Source of the DNA: Ancylomarina sp963977525
Lineage (GTDB): Bacteria > Bacteroidota > Bacteroidia > Bacteroidales > Marinifilaceae
Direction of reading: 5' to 3'
DNA length: 64,000 bases
Assembly: GCA_963977525.1 (NCBI GenBank)
Contig: CAXBPC010000001.1
Coordinates: 62,001-126,000 of the forward strand
Shown here: piece by piece, positions 43,515-52,228 of the stretch
Layout of the letters: each line of letters starts with the position of its first letter
How positions within the stretch are numbered: the stretch's first letter is position 1
Translations under genes and position numbers: made by a program
Notes under the pieces: model-generated
The model's input: the letters and a program-made list of their open reading frames with translations, nothing else
Told to the model about the DNA's origin: nothing
Database searches by the model: none

Positions 43515-44732
43515 ATGACATTCAAAGATTATTTTAAAAATTTCCCTAACGAAGAAGGTTATTTCGGAGAATTCGGTGGAAGCTTTATTCCACCAGCGCT
43601 TGAAGAAGAAATGAAACGCATTAATGAGGCCTACTACTCTATTAGTAAATCTCACGAATTTATTTCAGAATTAAGAAGTATTCGTAAGCATTTCCAAGGG
43701 CGTCCAACGCCAGTATACTACTGCAACCGTCTATCTGAAAAATATGGTGGACGCATCTACCTTAAGCGTGAAGATCTTAACCACACAGGAGCTCATAAAT
43801 TAAACCACTGCATGGGCGAGGCTTTACTAGCTAAATATATGGGTAAAAAGAAACTTATCGCTGAAACTGGAGCTGGTCAGCATGGGGTGGCATTAGCAAC
43901 TGCAGCTGCTTACTTTGGTTTAGAGTGTGAAATTCACATGGGCGAGGTTGATATTGCTAAAGAGTACCCAAATGTGATGCGAATGAAGATACTTGGAGCT
44001 ACTGTTATACCAGTTACTCACGGTTTAAAAACACTTAAAGAAGCAGTAGATTCAGCCTTTCAAGCCTACCTGAAAGATCCTATCACTACCATTTACTGTA
44101 TCGGTTCTGTTGTTGGTCCTCACCCATTCCCAATGATGGTTCGCGAATTCCAACGTGTTGTGGGAATTGAAGCTTGAGATCAATTTGAAGAGATGACAGG
44201 TGAATTACCAGATAACGTGGTAGCTTGTATTGGTGGTGGTAGTAATGCTATGGGAATATTCTCAGCCTTTTTAGATGATACAGATATCAAACTTCATGGC
44301 GTTGAGCCTGCTGGTCATGGTATCGATAAAGAAGGTCAACATGCTGCTACTCTTACTTTAGGTAAGCCAGGAATTATACACGGCTTTAAGTGTTATACTT
44401 TACAAGATGCCAAGGGAGAACCAGCTCCTGTCTATTCTGTAGCAAGTGGATTAGATTACCCTGGGGTTGGTCCAGAACACTCTATGCTTAAAGATTTAAA
44501 GCGAGCGGAATATCATCATATTGATGATAAGGAATGTATCGATGCCCTCTTTGAATTAAGCCGACTGGAAGGTATTATTCCAGCACTTGAATCTGCGCAT
44601 GCAATTGCTTATGCTGTAAAATTAGCTAGGACAAATCCAAAGCAATCAATCCTTGTAAATCTTAGTGGAAGAGGCGATAAAGATCTTGACTATGTATTGG
44701 AAACCTACGGTTTACCAGAAGATAGATGTTAA
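43515..44732 (+). pseudogene. trpB: Tryptophan synthase beta chain, interrupted by an in-frame TGA
   Basis: The frame reads as a complete TrpB of 405 residues except for one TGA at codon 221 (44175-44177). Both halves match TrpB: HTGAHKLNH with the PLP lysine K95, ETGAGQHGVALATAAA, then after the stop CIGGGSNAMG (phosphate-binding loop), GLDYPGVGPEHSML and PALESAHAIAY. The reading frame is unchanged across the stop, so a single base change (for example CGA to TGA) explains it. TrpB joins indole and serine to make tryptophan. It is not next to trpA here. Either the gene is a recent pseudogene, or the base is a sequencing error, or the stop is read through at low level. The intact attenuator upstream argues for a recent event. 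Codons such as HKLNHC differ from canonical HKINN, so it is a divergent TrpB. Confidence 0.85.
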
Positions 44733-44751
44733 TACCTTTAAATAGATAATA

Positions 44752-44780
44752 AAAATGGCGACCACAATGGTCGCCATTTT
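44752..44780. terminator. Bidirectional terminator between trpB and the YitT gene
   Basis: A perfect 13-bp stem, AAAATGGCGACCA with TGGTCGCCATTTT, has a CAA loop and flanking A/T runs. It can end both convergent transcripts. Confidence 0.92.
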
Positions 44781-44802
44781 CACTATATAATATCGTAAGT
44801 GA

Positions 44803-45708
44803 TTACTCCTCCTCATTTAAGGATTGAAAACCTTTCCCAATGATCTCATTTGCCTCAGTAACATTAACGAAAGCTTCTGGATCAACCTCTTTTATATGTA
44901 ATTTAAGAATCTCAAGTTCTCTACGACTCATTACTGAGTAAACCATCTTTCTTTCTTGTCCTGAATAAGCACCAGTTCCTTGAAGAATAGTTGCTCCACG
45001 CTTAAGGTCATTTTTAATTTTAGCAGCAATAGATTCATAATGATCGGAAACAATCATCACTGTCTTGTGATAACTAGCACCACTTACAACCATATCGATA
45101 ATTTTACCTTCAATATAAATAATGATCAATGAATAAATTGCAAACTCCCATCCAATAGTACCCGTTTCAGTTGGCTGGATAAGTGTGAACAACACAATAA
45201 TACCATCAACAATCATCACTAACTTACCTAAAGATAGCTTTGTATACTTTGCCATAATCATAGCAATAATATCAGAACCACCCGAAGTTGCACGTGACTT
45301 AAAGATAAGCCCGATAGCAATACCATAAAATACACCAGCAACAATTGTATTCAACATCGGATCAAGAATAACCTTTGGATAACCAACAGAAACAAAAGTT
45401 TCCATAATCCATACAGTAGATAGAATTATTGCAATACTTACAATTGTCTTAACCCCAAATCGAGGCCCAAGAATAATTGTACCGAGAATTACCAATGGAA
45501 CTTCCATTGCCAAAGTACAATAACTAATTTTCCAGCTAAACATTGTGTTTAAAACTGTAGCAATACCATAAACGCCTCCCGGCGCTAATTTGTAAGGTAC
45601 TACAAATAGAATGTCAGAAACAGCGAAGATAATACTACCTACAATGAGGTAAGCATAGGTAGAAAGCCATTCGTTTGACAAAAATTTTTCTTTAGTAATA
45701 AAAGCCAT
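44803..45708 (-). CDS. YitT family membrane protein (DUF161 + DUF2179)
   Basis: This 301-residue protein has about six membrane helices (for example YLIVGSIIFAVSDILFVVPYKLAPGGVYG and GIAIGLIFKSRATSGGSDIIAMI) followed by a soluble C-terminal DUF2179 domain (RGATILQGTGAYSGQERKMVYSVM). The GGSD motif is typical. The family is widespread and its transport role, if any, is unknown. It is monocistronic and converges on trpB. Confidence 0.93.
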   Translation of the reverse strand: MAFITKEKFLSNEWLSTYAYLIVGSIIFAVSDILFVVPYKLAPGGVYGIATVLNTMFSWKISYCTLAMEVPLVILGTIILGPRFGVKTIVSIAIILSTVWIMETFVSVGYPKVILDPMLNTIVAGVFYGIAIGLIFKSRATSGGSDIIAMIMAKYTKLSLGKLVMIVDGIIVLFTLIQPTETGTIGWEFAIYSLIIIYIEGKIIDMVVSGASYHKTVMIVSDHYESIAAKIKNDLKRGATILQGTGAYSGQERKMVYSVMSRRELEILKLHIKEVDPEAFVNVTEANEIIGKGFQSLNEEE

Positions 45709-46037
45709 TCTTAGTGTTGTTTAGTAACTAAGCATTCCATTATCTGTAATGCTTAGAGATGTTTAAATCGGCGACAAAAGTAATCGGCTTTAGCTAAATT
45801 ACAAGCACTCAAACAAAGAAAATTACATGTCAAAAAACAGTATTTTATTAAACTCAATCTATTGTATATAAAAAATGTTTATTTTATCATCAAATTTACT
45901 ACCTACACACTCATAGATAGTGAGTTTACGAAACTTACTCTTACCTCAGAATCAAAGTTCTATGAGCACTTGGATGACTCGGAAAAAAAAGACCCCAGTC
46001 GGGAAACTGAGGTCTAAAATTTATAATTAATAATAGC
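45709..46037. other. Intergenic region between YitT and M3 peptidase genes
   Basis: No gene is seen. The right side holds the M3 gene terminator; the left side is AT-rich and should hold the yitT promoter. No further repeats or RNA elements are recognised. Confidence 0.5.
45983..46015 (-). terminator. Terminator after the M3 peptidase gene
   Basis: AGACCCCAGT pairs with ACTGAGGTCT with one mismatch around a short loop. A long A-run on the plus strand gives the U-tract in the minus-strand RNA. Confidence 0.8.
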
Positions 46038-48074
46038 TTAACTTAAGCCACTTCGCTTCAATAATGGTTCAATGGATGGCTCTTGTCCGCGAAAGCGTTT
46101 GTAAAGATCCATTGGATGTTCGCTTCCTCCTCTTTCAAGCACATTCATTCTAAATGAATCAGCTGTTTCTTTATCGTAAATACCATTTTGCTTGAAAGCA
46201 TCAAATGCATCAGCATCTAAAACCTCAGCCCACTTGTAGCCGTAATAACCAGCAGCATATCCACCTGCGAATATGTGCGAGAAAGCTGGACTCATACACG
46301 ATGTTTCTAATCGTGGGAATAACTCAGTAGCTTGCATAGCTCCAGATTCAAATTCTGCAACTGACTCATCAAGTGGCTTTTCTATAGAATGCCAAGCCAT
46401 ATCGTTCAAACCAAAGCTTATTTGACGAACAAAAGCATAACCCGAATGAAAATTACCACTGTCGATTATCTTCTGAACCAAATCAGCAGGAATCTTCTCT
46501 CCGGTTTCATAATGTTCAGCTACCTTATCAAGCCATTGCTTCTCGAAAGCATAGTTCTCCATAAACTGTGAAGGCAACTCTACAAAATCGCGATAAACGC
46601 TTGTTCCCGATAAACTTGGGTAATTACACTGCGAAAGCATACCATGCAATGCGTGACCAAACTCGTGTAAGAATGTTGTTACCTCACCAAAACTCAATAA
46701 AGATGGCTTAGTTTCGGTTGGACGCGTGAAATTGCAGACAATAGAAATATGCGGGCGATGATCTTTCCCTGTTTGCACAAATTGCTCAGCATATGAGGTC
46801 ATCCATGCTCCTCCTTGTTTGCTATCGCGAGGATGGAAATCAGCATAAAAGACCGAAAGGAAATCACCTTTCTTATCAAACACCTCATAAACATCAACCT
46901 CTTCGTGATACTTATCAATCACGGTATTCAGCTTAAAAGTCAGGCCGTATAAATCAGTGGCCAGGTCGAAAACACCTTGCTTCACTTTCTCTAACTCAAA
47001 ATATGGACGAGTCAGTTCATCGTTAACCTGATACTTTTCTGTCTTTAGTTTCTCTGCATAATAAGACCAATCCCAACGTTGCAATACAAAGTCAGCACCA
47101 ATACTTTTAGCGTAAACCTGCAACTCTTCAAATTCCTCTTTGGCTTTAGGCATAGACGCTTCAAGCAGTTCATTCAGAAAATCAGTTACTTTACCAGGAC
47201 TTTCGGCCATACGCTCTTCCAAAACAAATTGAGCGTAGCTTGGATAATCGAACAACTGCACTTTTTCTAAACGCAAAGCCACAATTTTCTTAATGATCTC
47301 CTGATTATCGAACTCATCGTTAAAACATCGAGACGTATAGACCTTAAACATTTTTTCGCGCAATTCGCGATTGTCTGCATATTGCATAAAAGGCACATAG
47401 CTTGGAAACTGAAGTGTAAACACCCAGCCCTGCTTATCTTTCGCCTTAGCTGTAGCTGCTGCAGCTTCCAATACGCCATCAGGCAAACCAGCCAATTCTT
47501 TTTCATCAGTTACATTCAGCTCGAAATTGTTGGTCGCTGCCAACACATTTTCGCCAAACTGAAGCGTTAATTGAGAAAGATCCTTCGATATTTCACGAAT
47601 TCTTGCCTTCTTATCGCCTACCAAATTAGCACCCGAACGAACAAATGATTTATAACGCTTATCCAAAAGCATACTTTGCTCGGCATTCAAATCAAGATTC
47701 GCCTTATTGTCGTGTACAAGCTTAATTCTTTCCCATAGTGGCTCGTTCATTACGATATCATTCGAAAATTCACTCAATAAAGGTGAAACATCACGCGCCA
47801 AAGCTTGCATTTCGTCGCTTGTATCGGCATGATTCAAATTGAAAAACACAGATGAAACCTGATCCAGTTGCTCTCCAATAAATTCCATAGCAACAATGGT
47901 ATTCTCGAAATTTGCAGCCTCCTTATTATTGGCAATCTGATCAATCTCTTCTTTAGCAATTTTGATGCCCTCAAGAAATGCAGGCATATAGTGCTCCATC
48001 TTAATTTCGCTAAATGGAGCGGTATGATGTACTGTGCTAAATTTGCACAACAATGGGTTTATATTCTTAGTCAT
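46038..48074 (-). CDS. M3 family zinc metallopeptidase (Dcp/oligopeptidase A-like)
   Basis: This 678-residue protein matches the M3A family in length (about 680) and layout. The zinc site is FLHEFGHALHGM with H470, E471 and H474, and the third ligand Glu lies downstream in the YRDFVELPSQFMENY segment. No signal peptide is visible, so it probably acts in the cytosol on short peptides, removing dipeptides or cutting oligopeptides. The N-terminal PFSEIKMEHYMPAFLEGI start resembles dipeptidyl carboxypeptidase. It is monocistronic with its own terminator. Confidence 0.95.
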   Translation of the reverse strand: MTKNINPLLCKFSTVHHTAPFSEIKMEHYMPAFLEGIKIAKEEIDQIANNKEAANFENTIVAMEFIGEQLDQVSSVFFNLNHADTSDEMQALARDVSPLLSEFSNDIVMNEPLWERIKLVHDNKANLDLNAEQSMLLDKRYKSFVRSGANLVGDKKARIREISKDLSQLTLQFGENVLAATNNFELNVTDEKELAGLPDGVLEAAAATAKAKDKQGWVFTLQFPSYVPFMQYADNRELREKMFKVYTSRCFNDEFDNQEIIKKIVALRLEKVQLFDYPSYAQFVLEERMAESPGKVTDFLNELLEASMPKAKEEFEELQVYAKSIGADFVLQRWDWSYYAEKLKTEKYQVNDELTRPYFELEKVKQGVFDLATDLYGLTFKLNTVIDKYHEEVDVYEVFDKKGDFLSVFYADFHPRDSKQGGAWMTSYAEQFVQTGKDHRPHISIVCNFTRPTETKPSLLSFGEVTTFLHEFGHALHGMLSQCNYPSLSGTSVYRDFVELPSQFMENYAFEKQWLDKVAEHYETGEKIPADLVQKIIDSGNFHSGYAFVRQISFGLNDMAWHSIEKPLDESVAEFESGAMQATELFPRLETSCMSPAFSHIFAGGYAAGYYGYKWAEVLDADAFDAFKQNGIYDKETADSFRMNVLERGGSEHPMDLYKRFRGQEPSIEPLLKRSGLS

Positions 48075-48288
48075 AATTCTGATTTACTTTTTTGTGAATC
48101 TTGCGAAAATAGAAATGCCTCTCCGCAAGGATTAACAAATATAGAAAATATCTGATTGTGGATTGTTACGAATGCAATCAGCAAAGTTTGTCTTTTAGGA
48201 AGATTTAAGATTTTTCGAACAAATCGAGATCTATTTTTATTCAAAACATCTTACTTTCGTCGATAAATAATCACAAAATACCAAAAGC

Positions 48289-48591
48289 ATGCTCAAACAT
48301 ATAGCTCTATTCAAGTTCAATAAATTTGAAAGCATCGAAGAGAAAGAAAACTATTACAATAGAATTAAAGATGTTTTTGATGGTCTGGAAGATCGAGTTC
48401 CTGCAATTAAATCGCTACAAATTGGTTTTGACGAACTTCAATCGGTAAGTTCCTATGACTTTGTTGTAAATGTCGTTCTGGAGAATATGGAGGCCTTACC
48501 TGAATATATGAACCACCCAGAACATGTAAAAACTGGTAAGATTGTTCGAGAAAGAATGCTTGATAAAAAAACGATTGACTACGAATTTTAA
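48289..48591 (+). CDS. Dabb family stress-response A/B barrel protein
   Basis: This 100-residue protein has the Dabb pattern: MLKHIALFKFNKF at the start, VPAIKSLQIGFDEL in the middle and EYMNHPEHVKTGKIVRERM near the end. Dabb proteins are small dimeric ferredoxin-like folds with stress or catalytic roles; the ligand is unknown. It is divergently transcribed from the M3 peptidase gene across about 210 bp. Confidence 0.9.
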   Translation: MLKHIALFKFNKFESIEEKENYYNRIKDVFDGLEDRVPAIKSLQIGFDELQSVSSYDFVVNVVLENMEALPEYMNHPEHVKTGKIVRERMLDKKTIDYEF

Positions 48592-48654
48592 AACAAATGC
48601 CCCAAACAATTTTATGCTTGGGGCATTCTTCACATTAAGATACGGATGTTGAAA

Positions 48655-49401
48655 CTATCCCTGTTCAACTTCTTCGAGCTCGGGACTCTTATGCGATCGC
48701 ATTTTAATAGCGGTTTCTATCTTCTGTATACTCTCGTTTATTCGTTTAATCATAGTATCTAATTCACCTTCGGGTGTAATTGCCGACATCACCTCCAGAT
48801 ACTTAAACATCTTATCGAGATTATCCATTAGACGATTTCGAATTTCGCGCGTTCTTTCAGCACTTATCTCATTTACCTTCTTATCTTTTCTATGTGCAAT
48901 GGCTGCCAATAAAGTATCCAATGCTATTTGAATGTTGCTGATATACACATCCAATTTTAAAGCTGCAATGGCTGCCACAAGCTCAGGCTCAGTAGTGCAA
49001 TCTTTCAAGAATATTTTTGCTATCGCATTTTGCACAGCATAACTCTCTGAGTGTAAATTAGGACCATGGGAATTAATCAATTCACTAATAATAGCGACAT
49101 TTGCACGATCGTCTGCAAGAGGACTCAATTCGTAAGCTTTCACCACATACTTTAATCTTCGCCATGAGTCGTTAAATGCATTATCGGCCAACTTAACTGT
49201 CTGCGTTTCGTTTACCGTACCCAGTTTGTTTATCTGATTCTCTAATTCGGTCTTACTATCCTGAACCCAGGTTAAAAGATTTAAAACATTATTACCAGCC
49301 CAATCATAGGTTTTAGTGGCTATTAACACATCATTAGCTAATGATAGCTGTTCGGCATTACGAAATCTGGAATAATTATAACTTAATATTTTCATGATCA
49401 T
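48655..49401 (-). CDS. DUF6261-like hypothetical protein facing a palindrome array
   Basis: This 248-residue protein is largely helical and soluble, starting MIMKILSYNYSRFRNAEQLSLANDVL and including KVNEISAERTREIRNRLMDNLDKMFKYLEVM. No signal or membrane segment is seen. It looks like the Bacteroidota-restricted DUF6261 family from memory. Met3 is an equally good start. A perfect palindrome ACTACTCT-TT-AGAGTAGT lies 52 bp upstream, and a 0.5-kb array with related palindromes lies beyond it. The association suggests that the protein or a partner interacts with the repeats, which is inference. No catalytic motif is recognised. Confidence 0.7.
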   Translation of the reverse strand: MIMKILSYNYSRFRNAEQLSLANDVLIATKTYDWAGNNVLNLLTWVQDSKTELENQINKLGTVNETQTVKLADNAFNDSWRRLKYVVKAYELSPLADDRANVAIISELINSHGPNLHSESYAVQNAIAKIFLKDCTTEPELVAAIAALKLDVYISNIQIALDTLLAAIAHRKDKKVNEISAERTREIRNRLMDNLDKMFKYLEVMSAITPEGELDTMIKRINESIQKIETAIKMRSHKSPELEEVEQG

Positions 49402-49452
49402 AAATTTTATTTAAATGAGAATCTAAATTAGGTATAATTCATCAAAATTAAT

Positions 49453-49470
49453 ACTACTCTTTAGAGTAGT
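49453..49470. promoter_or_regulatory. Palindrome in the promoter region of the DUF6261-like gene
   Basis: ACTACTCT-TT-AGAGTAGT is an 8-bp perfect inverted repeat followed by TTTTT on the plus strand. The CTACTC/GAGTAG core resembles the array elements farther upstream, so one factor may bind both. It could also act as a small terminator. Confidence 0.6.
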
Positions 49471-49570
49471 TTTTAAACATATTGTAAGAAGGAATGTCAA
49501 ACAAGCATATTCTCCACAATCAATGTAACAATCCACCCAAACACGACTATATAATAGGAAGCACAGCCTT

Positions 49571-50085
49571 TTCTACTCTTAAATAGCATGATAATTTCAA
49601 TTCAGCAAAGCAATCCTCTTCAATTATGAAGGATATACGCGTTAACAGATCGACATATTTTACAAGCAAAAGCATAATCTGGAAGTGTAGATAGCTTTCG
49701 ACTACTGAGGAAGGCTTCAAAAAACCCACGTGCTACAATCTACTCCCGAGGTAGGTTCCAAAAAGTCTACGGGGACCTTTCTACTCCAGTAGAAAGGTCC
49801 AATGAGATAAGAAACACCCTTCTACTCAAGTAGAAGTCTCAAAAAAATGCACGGCGACCAATCTACGCCAGTAGTAAGACCCAATGAAACCAGAAACAAC
49901 CTTCTACTCTGGTGGGAGTCTAAAAAAAATACACGGGGAGCAATCCACTTTGGTGGAAAACACTAAAAAGTCTACGGCGAGCAATCTACTCTAGTGGGAA
50001 AGAGCAAGGGCAAGAAAAAGATACTTTCAACTGTAGTAGAAAGGCTCATCGGGAAGAAAGAAATGCCTTCGACTCAAATAGAAAG
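49571..50085. repeat. Array of degenerate palindromes with 41-bp period
   Basis: Ten imperfect palindromes of the form TTCTACT-NN-AGTAGAA have centres at about 49704.5, 49747, 49786.5, 49827.5, 49868.5, 49909.5, 49950.5, 49991.5, 50033.5 and 50075.5, so successive spacings are 39.5-42.5 and mostly exactly 41. The best one (49773-49800) is a 13-bp perfect stem with a 2-base centre. Weaker copies at about 49580 and 49624 extend the array. Two spacer types tend to alternate in the centre: one like GACCCAATGA and one like ACACGGGGA or TCTACGGCGA, which suggests an 82-bp dimer unit. In three copies mismatches are G-U pairs if the plus strand is RNA. No open frame covers the array, and spacers are not unique, so it is not CRISPR. 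Confidence 0.85.
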
Positions 50086-50221
50086 CACCAAGCGCAAGTC
50101 TGGGAGGCTTATGAAATAAAGGGAAATGCAAAATGCCACCTTTTTGGGGTGGCATTTGTGGAGGATTTAGTCTATCTAACGTTTTAATGTGCTATGAGTC
50201 ACTGTTAGGTGTTCGGCTTTA

Positions 50222-50800
50222 TTATTCACTCCATATCCCATTTTTGAATAACTGAAACCATTTTTCAATTTCATCATCAGATTTTAATCCTATTTTCTTA
50301 AAAATTTCAGTCGCAAATTCAATCGGGGCAATTCCATTCGCTGTAATGATATTCTTATCGGTCTCTGCTAATTTGTTTTGGTAATTGTCTTGCCCTCCAT
50401 ACTCTGGAACAACAGCTTTTAGATAATTCAAATCGTTGCTTGTGTGCTTCAGGTTGTCTAAAACCCCCAACTGTCCTAAATAAAAAGTTGCCCCACAAAT
50501 TGCAGCAATTGTTTTCCCCTTTTCAAATAGTTCTAAAACCAGATTGTTAATCGTTGTTATTTCTCTTTTCTCCCAAGCTACTCCTCCTGGAAGAATTAAC
50601 ATCTCCACTTCTTCAATTTTCAATTCATTGAGTGATGTAGTTGGAATCACTTGTAAGCCACCCATTGAAGTTACTTTATTTCCAGCCTCCGAGAAATAAA
50701 CCAAATCAAAACGTTCATCTTTAGTAATCTCTGGAGTTAGATAAGATATTTCCCAATCCGAATACCCATCAAATAGAAACACATATATTTTCTTCTTCAT
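50222..50800 (-). CDS. DJ-1/PfpI family protein
   Basis: This 192-residue protein has the DJ-1/PfpI fold: VFLFDGYSDWEISYLTPEI at the start, LILPGGVAWEK, and IAAICGATFYLGQLG, where the nucleophile Cys sits at the elbow followed by Gly rather than His. It resembles the YdeA/putative protease-amidase branch. The function is unknown. It shares an upstream leader of about 30 bp with the YdeI-like gene next to it, and both lie in an accessory-looking patch. Confidence 0.88.
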   Translation of the reverse strand: MKKKIYVFLFDGYSDWEISYLTPEITKDERFDLVYFSEAGNKVTSMGGLQVIPTTSLNELKIEEVEMLILPGGVAWEKREITTINNLVLELFEKGKTIAAICGATFYLGQLGVLDNLKHTSNDLNYLKAVVPEYGGQDNYQNKLAETDKNIITANGIAPIEFATEIFKKIGLKSDDEIEKWFQLFKNGIWSE

Positions 50801-50872
50801 ATTATTTTCTTTTTAAGTTTGTGTGCGGTCTTTTTTTAGCTATAAAACAAAGTTCCGACAGTAGTTTTATTG

Positions 50873-51439
50873 TTAATAGTACTTGTCAATTCCCCCGAAT
50901 CCTTTAATTAGATTATTATCTTTTGTCTTTTTAATGAAGTTATTCAATCGCTTATCAAATTCATCAGGTCTTTTTCTTGCACTATCAATATATGCAATTC
51001 TAATTCGTTTATATGGCTCAGAAAAGGCTTGATAATTTTCCCAAGCAAGCTTATCTGACTCCAATTTATTTATTATATCTTCTGGAAAAACAAATTTTCG
51101 TTGAATTATTTGTAGAACTTCATTATTAATTGAGCTATGAATCAAATTGTTTTCAAAAAGCCATTTCAGTCGTTCAATGTTTGGCTGTGAGAATGTAGAG
51201 TTTTTTCTTCTCGTACAAAATCTTTGAATAGTAGTATCTTCGTTTAGTGATTTATTAGTACTATCAATCCATCCAAAACAAAGGGCTTCTTCAACCGCAT
51301 CATTATACAAGATTCGTTTTTTACCAGACTTCTTAACTGGATACTCCAACCAAATAGCATCTTCTGTCTCAAAATTAGTTTCGAGCCACTTTCTCCATTC
51401 TTTTCTATCAATGAAATATTTGGTTGTTAATTCGTTCAT
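50873..51439 (-). CDS. YdeI/OmpD-associated family protein
   Basis: This 188-residue protein has the YdeI family pattern: EWRKWLETNFETEDAIWLEY, then NDAVEEALCFGWIDSTNKSL and IRIAYIDSARKRPDEFDKRL. No signal peptide is present. The family is common in bacteria as single genes on accessory DNA and its role is not established. The upstream leader AGCTAAAAAAAAAGACCG is nearly the same as that of the downstream DJ-1 gene. Confidence 0.9.
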   Translation of the reverse strand: MNELTTKYFIDRKEWRKWLETNFETEDAIWLEYPVKKSGKKRILYNDAVEEALCFGWIDSTNKSLNEDTTIQRFCTRRKNSTFSQPNIERLKWLFENNLIHSSINNEVLQIIQRKFVFPEDIINKLESDKLAWENYQAFSEPYKRIRIAYIDSARKRPDEFDKRLNNFIKKTKDNNLIKGFGGIDKYY

Positions 51440-51791
51440 TATATTATATCTTCTTTGAGCTTATGCACGGTCTTTTTTTTTTAGCTGACACACAACGGAT
51501 TGCGCTATATAACGTAGGCGCTTTAGTTGATTTATGTTTCAAATTTTATAAAAGGCAAGGTAGCTATTCTTGAATTACATTTAACTATAACAATTTTAAA
51601 ATAGATAGTTTGCCGCGCTCATTAAAAGCACAAATGTTCAATAAGCTCCAACTCGCCTTTGCCATTTAGCGTTTGTTGTAAGGTGTTATTTTACTGAATC
51701 AGTTTCTTAATCCTTATCTCTATTCAATCCAATAAAAAAGTCCTAAAAGTTCAAGAACTTCCAGGACTAATCTTTTTACTTCATTTATTAC
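51440..51791. other. 352-bp intergenic region with repeat-like ends
   Basis: No gene is seen. The region begins with the shared leader of the YdeI-like gene (51464-51485), followed by ACACAACGGATTGCGC near 51488 and ends with TTAGCGTTTGTTGTAAGG near 51667, an arrangement reminiscent of cassette or mobile intergenic DNA in Bacteroidota. A short inverted repeat, AAAAGTCCT with AGGACTAAT, at about 51736-51771 lies just past the lipoprotein gene and could be its terminator. Confidence 0.45.
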
Positions 51792-52228
51792 TTAATCTCC
51801 TTCACTCAATGAAAAGCTCCCATCTCCATTGAAAGATGTTAAAGTTATCGTAACTGTCCAAATTCCACTAGTTCCACTTGATGTCACTCCCGAAAAAGAA
51901 TCAGGTTCAACAGCACCATTTAGTGATTTATTTAAAACAACATTTCCATCAGCATCTTTTACATCCATTTTAAAAACTCCTTCTGATGTTGCTGTTATGT
52001 CAGCATTGTAATCGGCGGTTGATAAATTGTTTTGCCAGACGAAAGTTCTAGTAGTACTACCACCATTTCCTGTAAAATCTCCGTCCACATCTCCATTGAA
52101 ATCATCTCCATTGTCGAATAATACTTGTCCATTAACTTTAACTGTTACAGATTGTTCTGAATCATCTTTACTACAGCCCACCATTAAAAAAAACTGATAA
52201 CTAAAAGTTTAATAAATGTATTTTTCAT
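51792..52228 (-). pseudogene. Small lipoprotein gene, frameshifted in an A8/T8 run
   Basis: The mature part (51792-52184, starting MVGCSKDDSE) is a 130-residue beta-rich protein with repeated Gly/Asp motifs such as DDFNGDVDGDFTGNGG. Upstream, the start MKNTFIKLLVIS of a lipoprotein signal peptide reads from 52228 but runs into TAA in a run of eight T (52186-52193, minus-strand sense). With nine T the frames join as SFFLMVGCSKDD, a perfect lipobox. A one-base loss, a sequencing error or homopolymer phase variation can explain it. The downstream hairpin may be its terminator. No family is recognised. Confidence 0.75.

Noticed and set aside
44175..44177. Selenocysteine or other recoding at the trpB TGA
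   Set aside because: There is no SECIS-like structure recognised after the TGA, and the position is not a Cys or selenocysteine site in TrpB. TGA serves as a stop elsewhere in the window.
49547..49729. Minus-strand frame of 60 codons inside the palindrome region
   Set aside because: It overlaps the repeats and has no family, no start context and unusual composition.
49571..50085. CRISPR array
   Set aside because: The repeated elements are degenerate palindromes and the spacers fall into two similar types. A CRISPR array would have near-identical repeats and unique spacers. No cas genes are present.
50174..50210. Integron attC site
   Set aside because: ATCTAAC and GTTAGGT fit the attC ends in form, but the span is only 37 bp, shorter than known attC sites, and no integrase or internal pairing boxes are seen. 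It is kept only as weak support for a cassette-like origin.
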